5,509 nucleotides of DNA from Bacillota bacterium. GTDB lineage: Bacteria > Bacillota_A > Clostridia > DSM-8532. Positions 1-5,509 of the stretch are shown here, piece by piece. The stretch lies in contig JAFADM010000488.1 of assembly GCA_023424865.1 (NCBI GenBank), positions 1-5,509 on the forward strand, read 5' to 3'. The notes under the pieces were generated by a model. The model was given only the letters and a program-made list of their open reading frames with translations, was not told where the DNA came from and did not search any database. The position numbers and the translations under genes are program-made. Each line of letters opens with the position of its first letter. Positions within the stretch are counted from its first letter, which is position 1.

Positions 1-1070
1 CCAGAAAGGTCATTAACGATCATTCCACCATTAGTGTGCTTATCACGGCAGACGGAACCTTCACACAATTTCCGAGAAATGAGTACGCAGAAGCTGAGGA
101 AGCGGTTGTCAAAGAGCTCAAGCTTGCCGGTAAGCCCTTTGCCATTCTTTTAAACAGCGCGAATCCGGATTCTCCTGAGACCAGGCAGTTAGCCAAGGAA
201 TTGAGTGAAAAATACAATAAGCCCACAATTCCGGTAGATTGTCTCCATCTTAACATGCAGTCGATTAATAAGATTATGAATGGCTTGCTCCTGGACTTCC
301 CGGTTAAGGAAATCAGCTTTAATCTTCCTGGATGGATTCTTTCACTGGATCACGATCATTGGCTCAGAAAAGAGCTGGTAGCTGCCATCAAGGACTCCTT
401 CAATGACCGCTCCACCGTACAAAATGCCTATGATGCTGCCGATAAGCTTAAGCTTTATGACTTTTTGAACCGTGCAGCCATTAATGATGTGAAAATGGGT
501 ACGGGCGAAATCAATATGGAGCTGAAGCCTGCCGACGGTTTGTTCTATCGCATCGTTAAGGAAGATACCGGACTTGAGATTGACGGTGAACAGGCGCTGT
601 TTACGGTTCTCAGAGATCTTTCAAACATCCGGGAGGAATATATGAAGGTGGAAAACGCCCTGTCCGAGGTACGTAAAAAGGGCTATGGCGTGGTTACTCC
701 CAAGCTTGATGAGCTCACTCTGGAGCCGCCGGAAATTGTTCGCCAGGGAACTCGCTTCGGTATTAAGCTAAGAGCAAGTGCTCCTTCCATTCATATGATA
801 CGGGCGGATATTGAAACGGAGATCGCACCCCTTGTAGGCAGTGAAAAGCAGTCTGAGGAGCTGGTAAGTTATCTTTTAAAGGAATTCGAGGGGACCCCGG
901 AGAAATTATGGGAATCCAACATATTCGGCAAATCTCTTTATGAGCTCATTACGGAAGGCTTGCAAAATAAGCTTTACAGAATGCCCGAAGACGCACAGCT
1001 TAAGCTTCAGGAAACCTTGCAGAAAATTATTAACGAAGGAAGCGGCGGGCTTATCTGCATTATTTTATAA
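1..1070 (+). CDS. spoIVA: Stage IV sporulation protein A (SpoIVA), 5'-truncated by window edge
   Basis: SpoIVA is the mother-cell ATPase that polymerises on the forespore surface to form the basement layer of the spore coat, anchored by SpoVM and recruiting other coat proteins. The reading frame is open from base 1 (first full codon at 3, reading RKVINDHSTISV) to TAA at 1068-1070, so the apparent GTG start at 36 is internal. About 355 residues are visible against a family length near 490, so roughly the first 135-140 residues are missing, including the Walker A loop and probably Walker B. The visible part holds the end of the TRAFAC-like ATPase domain (KPFAILLNSANPDS), a middle domain, and the conserved C-terminal tail ending NEGSGGLICIIL, which is typical of the family and needed for localisation. 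No defect is seen. Sigma-E control is expected from the family, but the promoter lies outside the window. Recognition is from memory of the family; confidence is high. Confidence 0.95.
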   Translation, partial: RKVINDHSTISVLITADGTFTQFPRNEYAEAEEAVVKELKLAGKPFAILLNSANPDSPETRQLAKELSEKYNKPTIPVDCLHLNMQSINKIMNGLLLDFPVKEISFNLPGWILSLDHDHWLRKELVAAIKDSFNDRSTVQNAYDAADKLKLYDFLNRAAINDVKMGTGEINMELKPADGLFYRIVKEDTGLEIDGEQALFTVLRDLSNIREEYMKVENALSEVRKKGYGVVTPKLDELTLEPPEIVRQGTRFGIKLRASAPSIHMIRADIETEIAPLVGSEKQSEELVSYLLKEFEGTPEKLWESNIFGKSLYELITEGLQNKLYRMPEDAQLKLQETLQKIINEGSGGLICIIL

Positions 1071-1110
1071 TATAATATAAAAAGATTCAGGAAATAAATT
1101 GTCCTTAGTG

Positions 1111-1160
1111 AAAAAAGCCTGTAAAGTGTCTATACAAAGCATTTACGGGCTTTTGTTTTA
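1111..1160 (+). terminator. Rho-independent terminator after spoIVA
   Basis: Arms 1113-1125 (AAAAGCCTGTAAA) and 1142-1154 (TTTACGGGCTTTT) pair over 13 bp with one G-U wobble around a 16-nt loop. A T-rich tail GTTTT follows. The arm also begins with A's, so the hairpin could work in both directions. It lies 41 bp after the spoIVA stop and separates it from the aminopeptidase unit. Confidence 0.8.
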
Positions 1161-1242
1161 CTCTTGTTGCAGTATCGATATGGGCAATTAGGGTATTTTT
1201 ATGGGATATTTATTAATTAGATGGATTTATTTAAAAGCGAAG

Positions 1243-1251
1243 TGGTATAAT
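1243..1251 (+). promoter_or_regulatory. Extended -10 promoter for the aminopeptidase gene
   Basis: TGGTATAAT matches the extended -10 element (TG-N-TATAAT) exactly, with the -10 hexamer at 1246-1251. No good -35 box lies 16-18 bp upstream, where the sequence is only T-rich (GGATTT at 1223-1228); this is common for extended -10 promoters. Transcription would start near 1258, leaving a leader of about 80 nt before the ATG at 1337. The leader contains a possible 6-bp hairpin (GGAATT at 1292-1297 with AATTCC at 1316-1321) just before the Shine-Dalgarno site. A housekeeping sigma-A type promoter is inferred. Confidence 0.6.
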
Positions 1252-1336
1252 ATTCATGTATAGATAATAAAACATTGCAAATAAAAACATGGGAATTTAA
1301 GTGAAGGAAAATGCCAATTCCTGAAAGGAGTATCAA

Positions 1337-2917
1337 ATGAATCAGGAAACAACACCCGAAATAAAAAGACGCCCGGGAAGACCCAGGAAAAATCCCGAAG
1401 CCCAGCAGGCAGAACCAACAGCACAGGTAGTTAAAAAGCCCAGGGGGCGCAGGCCTGGCAGTAAAAACAAAAATTCTGCGACTGCAAAAGGGGATAAAAA
1501 AAGCGTGACAGCGGTATCCACGGGAACCGAGCTGCAGTACAAGCCCATAAATGCCTGGGACAGCCCGATTTATGATAAAAAAACCGTTTTCAAATTTGCA
1601 GACGGTTACAGAAATTTTCTCAACAAGGCGAAAACAGAACGTGAATTTATTAAGGAAGCCCATCAACTGGCTGAAAAAAACAGCTTTAGGGATCTTGACG
1701 TCATTATTAAAAACGGTGAAACCTTAAAGGCGGGGGACAGGGTTTACCGAATTGTTAAAGAAAAGCTCATGCTTGTTTCCGTTATCGGTAAAAAGGGTCT
1801 GGAAGAGGGTACCCGTATTGTCGGCGCCCATGTGGATTCACCCAGAATTGACATTAAGCAAAACCCGCTTTACGAATCGACGGATATGGTGTTTTTAAAA
1901 ACCCATTATTACGGCGGTATCAAAAAGTACCAATGGGTGGCCATTCCTTTGGCACTTCATGGTGTAATTATTAAAGGAGACGGAACAACTGTTGAAATCA
2001 ACATTGGTGAGGAAGACAATGATCCGGTTTTCACCATAACCGATTTGCTGCCACATCTGGCCAGGGAGCAGTATGACAAGAAGCTCAGTGACGCCTTCTC
2101 AGGCGAAGCTATGAATGTTCTTATAGGCTCCCAGCCCCTTGCGGAAAAGGATGCCAAGGATCGCTTCAAAAATAATATTTTACAGCTTTTAAATGAAAAA
2201 TACGGTATTGTCGAGGAAGACCTCATTTCCTCCGAACTGGAGCTGGTTCCTGCGTTTAAGGCCAGAGATATTGGCTTTGACAAGAGCATGATCGGCGCAT
2301 ATGGCCATGATGACAGGGTGTGTGCGTATCCTGCGCTTATCGCGGCACTGGATTTGGAAGCACCTGAGTACACGGCACTTACCGTCCTTACGGACAAAGA
2401 GGAAATAGGAAGCGTGGGAAACACCGGTGCGGAATCCCGAGCCCTGGAAAACTTCCTTGCCGATTTGTGTGCCCTCACCTCGAAAGCGCCATACACTGAT
2501 CGCATGCTGCGGTTGTGCCTGGATCGTTCTAAAATGCTTTCAGCAGACGTTAACGCTGCTGTTGACCCCAATTATGAAGGAACCCACGATAAAATGAATG
2601 CAGGCTACCTGGGTAAAGGGCTGGCCATTATGAAATTCAGCGGTTCCAGAGGCAAGTCCGGTGCAAGCGACGCTCACGCGGAATTTTTAGGTGAAATCCG
2701 CAGGCTCCTTAATGCCAATAAAATACCCTGGCATATTACGGAGCTTGGCGCAGTGGATAAGGGCGGAGGAGGCACCATCGCCATGATGATCGCCAATCTT
2801 GGTGTTGACGTCATCGATGTAGGAGTTCCTGTGCTTTCCATGCATGCACCTTTTGAAATTGTAAGCAAAATTGACGTGTATGCCGCTTATAAAGGCTATG
2901 TGGCTTTCTTTAGGTAA
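1337..2917 (+). CDS. M18-family metallo-aminopeptidase with N-terminal AT-hook-like extension
   Basis: A cytosolic dinuclear-metal exopeptidase of family M18 (aspartyl aminopeptidase type) that removes N-terminal residues from peptides; members usually form tetrahedral dodecamers. All expected catalytic elements are visible in the 526 residues: GAHVDSPR with His165 and Asp167, GHDDRV with Asp325/Asp326, the Glu-Glu pair DKEEIGS at 355-356, Asp404 in SADVNA, and the last metal ligand His503 in SMHAPFE. The catalytic core runs from about residue 73 to 526, a normal family length. Residues 1-70 are extra: basic, proline-rich and low-complexity, with AT-hook-like motifs RRPGRPRKN (11-19) and KPRGRRPGSKNK (34-45). 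The start ATG has AAAGGAG at 1324-1330, six bases upstream, so the extension is probably made. A GTG at codon 57 (1505), with AAAGGGG 11 bases upstream, could give a form without the hooks. It is monocistronic, with its own promoter and terminator. Substrate preference cannot be read from sequence, so I give no gene symbol. Confidence 0.93.
   Translation: MNQETTPEIKRRPGRPRKNPEAQQAEPTAQVVKKPRGRRPGSKNKNSATAKGDKKSVTAVSTGTELQYKPINAWDSPIYDKKTVFKFADGYRNFLNKAKTEREFIKEAHQLAEKNSFRDLDVIIKNGETLKAGDRVYRIVKEKLMLVSVIGKKGLEEGTRIVGAHVDSPRIDIKQNPLYESTDMVFLKTHYYGGIKKYQWVAIPLALHGVIIKGDGTTVEINIGEEDNDPVFTITDLLPHLAREQYDKKLSDAFSGEAMNVLIGSQPLAEKDAKDRFKNNILQLLNEKYGIVEEDLISSELELVPAFKARDIGFDKSMIGAYGHDDRVCAYPALIAALDLEAPEYTALTVLTDKEEIGSVGNTGAESRALENFLADLCALTSKAPYTDRMLRLCLDRSKMLSADVNAAVDPNYEGTHDKMNAGYLGKGLAIMKFSGSRGKSGASDAHAEFLGEIRRLLNANKIPWHITELGAVDKGGGGTIAMMIANLGVDVIDVGVPVLSMHAPFEIVSKIDVYAAYKGYVAFFR
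1364..1474 (+). other. Two AT-hook-like motifs in the aminopeptidase N-terminus
   Basis: This segment encodes residues 10-46. The first motif, RRPGRPRKN, contains the GRP core flanked by basic residues and prolines, as in minor-groove-binding AT-hooks. The second, KPRGRRPGSKNK, resembles the common RGRPKGSKNK form but has an extra Arg before the proline, so it is degenerate. Two hooks spaced by about 20 residues is the usual arrangement for bivalent AT-tract binding. DNA binding is inferred from the motif only. Confidence 0.6.
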
Positions 2918-2956
2918 GAGATCCAGAAGCCACGTTATCACGTTATATTATTAAGG

Positions 2957-2974
2957 ATACTGTAAAAACAGTAT
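2957..2974. repeat. Perfect 7-bp inverted repeat in the spacer after the aminopeptidase gene
   Basis: ATACTGT and ACAGTAT flank a 4-base AAAA loop. No T-run follows, so it is not an intrinsic terminator by itself. It could be an operator-like palindrome or an RNA hairpin protecting the transcript's 3' end. Its role is unknown. Confidence 0.4.
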
Positions 2975-2996
2975 TGAATCATAATACAGAATACAG

Positions 2997-3036
2997 AAAA
3001 TCCGGCTGTAGGAATTTTACTTACGCCGGATTTTTT
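2997..3036 (+). terminator. Rho-independent terminator after the aminopeptidase gene
   Basis: Arms 2997-3006 (AAAATCCGGC) and 3025-3034 (GCCGGATTTT) pair perfectly over 10 bp. GTA/TAC can extend the stem past a bulged T. Six T's follow the G+C part of the stem. The flanking A's could allow bidirectional use, but no gene approaches from the right on the minus strand here. Confidence 0.88.
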
Positions 3037-3140
3037 ATTGTAAAACATCAATCCTTATATAGTTAGATTGTTTAAAATTTGCCATAAAGTTCCCAGGACC
3101 CGTTCATAATTTATATTTGTGTTAATCGGCAGGGGCCTTA

Positions 3141-3172
3141 TTTTATTGAAACAAATTGAAATAAATTGAAAC
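3141..3172. repeat. Three ATTGAA repeats with 10-bp period upstream of the ECF sigma gene
   Basis: ATTGAA occurs at 3145-3150, 3155-3160 and 3165-3170, each followed by AC, AT and AC. The copies sit one per helical turn on the same DNA face. Each contains TGAAAC or TGAAAT, which resembles the -35 element used by several Bacillus ECF sigma factors. The rest of the 2918-3217 spacer holds a tandem CACGTTAT pair (2931-2946), a 7-bp palindrome and a terminator; nothing else is recognised. Confidence 0.65.
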
Positions 3173-3193
3173 AAAAGGCAAGCGGGATGTGTC
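3167..3193 (+). promoter_or_regulatory. Candidate ECF-type, possibly autoregulated promoter
   Basis: TGAAAC at 3167-3172 is followed after 17 bp by TGTC at 3190-3193. This is close to the TGAAAC-N16/17-CGTC pattern known for SigW/SigM-type ECF promoters, with one mismatch in the -10. The start would fall near 3200, giving a very short leader before the Shine-Dalgarno site at 3204. Autoregulation is usual for ECF operons but only inferred here, and the actual specificity of this sigma factor is unknown. Confidence 0.35.
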
Positions 3194-3217
3194 TAAAGCA
3201 TGTAGGAGGTCGGTGAG

Positions 3218-3745
3218 ATGCGTTCTCTTGAAAAGTTGGATTCAAATCCCCACGGAGATCCCCATAGAGAGATTACAAGGCTTATTGAGGTATATGGAAA
3301 CGCACTTCTTCGTATGTGCTTTGTGTACCTCAAAGACTACCAGCTTGCAGAAGATGCGGTTCAGGATACTTTTGTCAAAGCGCTAAAGGGTTATTCCGGA
3401 TTTTTAGGAAAAGCTGAAGAAAAAACATGGTTGATGCGTATTGCAATCAATACCTGTAAAAATTACCTGCGAGGTACCTGGTATCGGCATATTGAACCGG
3501 GAAAGGCTCTTGATCAGATTCCCAGCGAACCGGATCCCCATTTTGAAAGGGATAACAGCCTGGTTCTTGAAATTATGAAATTAGCACCAAAATACCGGGA
3601 GGTTATTTTACTGTTTTATTATCAGGATATGAAAATACGTGAAATAGGAAATGTCCTGAAAATTCCTGATTCGACGGTTTCAATACGGCTGAAGCGTGCG
3701 AGAGCTATTTTGAATAATCGATTGAGGGGGTGGTATGATGTTTAA
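3218..3745 (+). CDS. ECF-type RNA polymerase sigma factor
   Basis: A 175-residue sigma-70-family factor of the extracytoplasmic function type, with only regions 2 and 4. It directs RNA polymerase to a small regulon in response to an envelope signal. Region 2 spans about residues 22-86: region 2.2 has LAEDAVQDTFVKAL (43-56) for core binding, and regions 2.3/2.4 have KTWLMRIAINTCKNYLR (69-85) for -10 melting and recognition. A loose linker runs 87-117. Region 4 runs about 118-170, starting LAPKYREVILLFYYQD, with a helix-turn-helix MKIREIGNVLKI/STVSIRLKRARAIL that reads the -35. The start is supported by AGGAGGT at 3204-3210, seven bases before the ATG. The end overlaps the next gene by 11 bases, arguing for translational coupling with an anti-sigma factor. 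Length is normal and no lesion is visible. The ECF subgroup and regulon cannot be assigned by eye. Confidence 0.95.
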   Translation: MRSLEKLDSNPHGDPHREITRLIEVYGNALLRMCFVYLKDYQLAEDAVQDTFVKALKGYSGFLGKAEEKTWLMRIAINTCKNYLRGTWYRHIEPGKALDQIPSEPDPHFERDNSLVLEIMKLAPKYREVILLFYYQDMKIREIGNVLKIPDSTVSIRLKRARAILNNRLRGWYDV

Positions 3746-5156
3746 AAAAGCAGGAATAAAAGAAAGTATTAATGGGAGGCTTAAAAACTTAAAAACGGAG
3801 GCTAATTTTGAGTTTGTCATTTTGGAAGGATTGAAATTGAATGATAAATTTGCAGCAGAGAAATTCACGGCAGAGCAACTAAGGAATAAGGGAAAAAGGC
3901 CTTGGAACGGCCAGCCTTGTGGACTTATGACTAACAGGACAACACGTCCGTTATTTGCAGTCGGCATTATTCTATGCCTTCTTTTACTCATTATACCGGT
4001 AACGGTTTTAGGTATACCGGGATTTCAAAGGCTTATCGAACTCTTAAGTCCCAATATAGTTAATTATTTACAGCCTGTAATGCTATCTAGCGAAGATGAG
4101 GGGATAAAATTGGAGGTGTTGGCCGCAGTCAGCGATGATGATAATGTTGTTGTGTTTTTGACTTTACAGGATTTAACCAGTGACAGACTTGATAATACAA
4201 CAGATCTGGAAAGCTATTATATCGATAAAGTAGCAGGCAATCACAGTCAGCTTTTAACTTATGATGAAGAATCAAGAACTGCTACGTTTCAGCTCACCGG
4301 TTCGGGCGGTGTGGCTTTAAAAGGTAAAAAGATAGGTTTAAACCTTATGACGATTCTAAGTAAAAAGAGTAAAAATGAAAGACTTAAATTAAATTTACCT
4401 TTAGATGAAATATTGGGTGACAGAACAGCAGAAACAATAACTCTGGACAGCAGCCAAACCGGAGAGGGCGGAGGCACACTGTACCATGAAATTACAGGAG
4501 CCGGTACATTCAAGGCGTTAAAGCCAGATGCAATGAACCTGGAAATACCTGACTTGGATTATGCTGTTGTATCGAACATAGGTTTTGTTGACGGGCGGCT
4601 TCGGATGCAGTTAAAGTGGGCCAATGGCAATGCCAGGGGGCATTTGTTCAGTGAGAGTAAAGTAGATGATAGCCAACGTGAAGATTATGCAACTTATTTC
4701 ACCTTTATGAATGATAAGGGCGAAAGCTACAGTGAGTTCGTTTTCGATTTACCTGAAGAGGATATAAAAGAAAACCTTGATTCTATAGTACTTTACGGAA
4801 GGTTCGTAAATCCGGAGGTTGTTCTAAACGGAAATTGGGCTGTTACATTTGAGATAAATCCTATGGAACAAAAACAGGCTGAATGTGATATTGATCTTGG
4901 GTTTGTAAGGCTTAACAGTGTAACGGTTTCACCTTTAGGGGTATCAGTGGTTGGGACGGGGTTGGAGATAGACTTCGAATCCTTTAATTTAGACAAGGAT
5001 TATATTTCATTAAATATAAAAGAGTATACCCATGACATAAGTTCGGTAAATCAAAACATACAAACCGTACGCTTAAAATATCTGCATTTTACTCCACTTT
5101 CGGTTCAAAAAATAAAGTATATTATTATAAACGGAATTACAATTCCATTGGAATAA
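3735..5156 (+). CDS. Membrane anti-sigma factor, DUF4179-like, partner of the ECF sigma
   Basis: A 473-residue single-pass membrane protein, best read as the anti-sigma factor for the preceding gene. Residues 1-70 are cytoplasmic, basic and partly helical. Residues about 72-93 (FAVGIILCLLLLIIPVTVLG) form one transmembrane helix, preceded by Arg residues consistent with an inside N-terminus. Residues about 95-473 would be exterior, rich in beta-prone segments. They begin GIKLEVLAAVSDDDNVVVFLTLQDLTSDR (123-151), the style of DUF4179 proteins paired with ECF sigmas, and include LNSVTVSPLGVSVVGTG (393-409), which resembles the C-terminal repeat of that group. No HxxxCxxC zinc anti-sigma motif is present. 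Two adjacent ATGs (3735 and 3738) follow GAGGGGG (3724-3730); 3738 gives the better 7-base spacing. It overlaps the sigma gene by 8-11 bases. No catalytic motif is seen. Family naming is from memory; the anti-sigma role is inferred mainly from context and topology. Confidence 0.8.
   Translation: MMFKKAGIKESINGRLKNLKTEANFEFVILEGLKLNDKFAAEKFTAEQLRNKGKRPWNGQPCGLMTNRTTRPLFAVGIILCLLLLIIPVTVLGIPGFQRLIELLSPNIVNYLQPVMLSSEDEGIKLEVLAAVSDDDNVVVFLTLQDLTSDRLDNTTDLESYYIDKVAGNHSQLLTYDEESRTATFQLTGSGGVALKGKKIGLNLMTILSKKSKNERLKLNLPLDEILGDRTAETITLDSSQTGEGGGTLYHEITGAGTFKALKPDAMNLEIPDLDYAVVSNIGFVDGRLRMQLKWANGNARGHLFSESKVDDSQREDYATYFTFMNDKGESYSEFVFDLPEEDIKENLDSIVLYGRFVNPEVVLNGNWAVTFEINPMEQKQAECDIDLGFVRLNSVTVSPLGVSVVGTGLEIDFESFNLDKDYISLNIKEYTHDISSVNQNIQTVRLKYLHFTPLSVQKIKYIIINGITIPLE
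5133..5154. repeat. Overlapping inverted repeats at the 3' end of the anti-sigma gene
   Basis: GGAATT-AC-AATTCC (5133-5146) overlaps ATTCC-ATT-GGAAT (5142-5154), so the middle AATTCC arm can pair with either neighbour. The structure covers the last codons and stop of the anti-sigma gene. It also lies just past the stop of the convergent integrase, where it could help end transcription. No strong T-run follows on either strand. Confidence 0.35.
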
Positions 5157-5161
5157 CACCG

Positions 5162-5208
5162 CTGAAATTAATCATCCGTTTCTTCTTCAACAGAAACTTC
5201 AGTTTTTT
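5162..5208 (+). terminator. Possible terminator of the sigma/anti-sigma operon, inside the integrase 3' end
   Basis: On the plus strand, GTTTC (5178-5182) pairs with GAAAC (5193-5197), and CTGAA (5162-5166) pairs with TTCAG (5198-5202). The two stems stack, with an 11-base bulge on the 5' side. Six T's follow at 5203-5208. The stems are short and A+T rich, so this is a weak candidate. It is the only terminator-like signal seen after the anti-sigma stop at 5156. Confidence 0.4.
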
Positions 5209-5509
5209 CCCCTTTCCTTTTGCTGCGCTCTTTTTGATTAAAGGTGACGGAGGAGAGGGGATTGCTTTGTACTGCTTTTCGGAGCTGGTCATTGTCCACA
5301 TGGGTGTAAATTTCTGTAGTAGCAATGCTTTCATGACCCAGAATGGACTGAAGAGCGCGTATATCCACACGGCCATGCTTATACATCAGTGTTGCTGCCG
5401 TGTGGCGCAGCTTGTGAGTGGAATATTTGTCCGGGTCCAGGCCGGCAGAGCCGATGTATTTTTTTACCAGATATTGTACGGTTTTGGGACTTATGCGCTG
5501 CTTGCGTTC
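5168..5509 (-). CDS. Tyrosine recombinase / phage-type integrase, C-terminal part only
   Basis: The minus-strand frame is open from the window edge (5509) to the stop at 5168-5170, giving 113 C-terminal residues of a protein that normally has about 300-400. The ATG at 5386 is internal: the upstream codons in the same frame read on as catalytic domain. Visible motifs of the site-specific recombinase are box II STHKLRHTAATLM with His32 and Arg35 of the fragment, LGHESIATTEIYTH with His59, and the nucleophile Tyr68. Thus the catalytic core seen here is intact. The first catalytic Arg and the N-terminal DNA-binding domain lie outside. After the catalytic Tyr there is an unusually charged tail of ~45 residues (KERSKRKGEK and an acidic end). 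It converges on the anti-sigma gene with 11 bp between stops. It could be a Xer-like housekeeping enzyme or an integrase of a mobile element to the right; this fragment cannot decide. Confidence 0.92.
   Translation of the reverse strand, partial: ERKQRISPKTVQYLVKKYIGSAGLDPDKYSTHKLRHTAATLMYKHGRVDIRALQSILGHESIATTEIYTHVDNDQLRKAVQSNPLSSVTFNQKERSKRKGEKTEVSVEEETDD

Noticed and set aside
36..1070. GTG at 36 as the start of a 344-residue protein
   Set aside because: The frame is open back to base 1 and the upstream residues (RKVINDHSTISV) fit SpoIVA, so the gene begins outside the window.
1217..2571. Minus-strand open frames opposite the aminopeptidase (149 and 204 residues)
   Set aside because: They lie antisense to a gene with a full set of catalytic motifs, have serine- or cysteine-rich low-complexity products and lack convincing ribosome sites. 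They are shadows.
3079..3110. Housekeeping promoter TTGCCA ... CATAAT ahead of the sigma gene
   Set aside because: Both boxes resemble consensus, but the spacer is 20 bp, which is too long for a normal sigma-A promoter. It is kept only as a possible alternative.
3141..3180. 10-bp repeats as a CRISPR fragment or replication iterons
   Set aside because: The units are only 10 bp and contiguous with no spacers, and there is no cas or replication gene nearby. A promoter-associated array fits better.
3189..3386. 65-residue plus-strand frame overlapping the ECF sigma start
   Set aside because: No recognisable domain, and it is out of frame with the clear sigma factor that has a near-perfect AGGAGGT site.
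5133..5154. Attachment or dif-like site for the adjacent recombinase
   Set aside because: The inverted arms have 2- and 3-bp centres, unlike the 6-8 bp central region of Xer/integrase core sites, and they lie in coding sequence with no second copy in the window.
5137..5376. 79-residue minus-strand frame overlapping the integrase
   Set aside because: It is in a different frame from the catalytic motifs of the recombinase and has no features of its own.

Overview
The window looks like chromosomal DNA of an endospore-forming, anaerobic-type Firmicute, most likely a member of the Clostridia. The reasons are a spoIVA gene (found only in spore formers), purine-rich Shine-Dalgarno sites (AAAGGAG, AGGAGGT), moderate-to-low G+C, AT-rich spacers and short hairpin-plus-T terminators. 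The genus cannot be fixed from sequence alone; something near Acetivibrio/Ruminiclostridium is only a guess.

Layout. (1) Positions 1-1070 hold the last ~355 codons of spoIVA, the spore-coat basement ATPase; its 5' end lies outside the window. A hairpin terminator follows at 1111-1160. (2) An extended -10 promoter near 1243-1251 leads to an M18-family metallo-aminopeptidase (1337-2917). It has all the expected metal and catalytic residues, but it also carries a ~70-residue basic N-terminal extension with two AT-hook-like DNA-binding motifs. It is closed by a strong terminator at 2997-3036. (3) A 300-bp spacer holds three helically phased ATTGAA repeats and a candidate ECF-type promoter. (4) An operon of an ECF sigma factor (3218-3745) and an overlapping single-pass membrane protein (3735-5156) follows. 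The second gene is best read as its cognate anti-sigma factor of the DUF4179-like type. (5) Converging on that operon with an 11-bp gap is the 3' end of a tyrosine recombinase/integrase on the minus strand (5168-5509, continuing past the window).

How the parts fit. spoIVA and the aminopeptidase are separate transcription units by position and terminators. The sigma/anti-sigma pair forms a self-contained signalling module: the anti-sigma's short cytoplasmic N-terminus would hold the sigma factor, and its large exterior domain would sense an envelope signal. The phased -35-like repeats suggest autoregulation. The integrase marks either a resident Xer-like recombinase or the edge of a mobile region to the right; the window cannot tell which.

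The most unusual item is the AT-hook extension on the aminopeptidase. The rest is recognisable biology; I do not see a CRISPR array, insertion sequence, RNA gene or a clearly new defence system.
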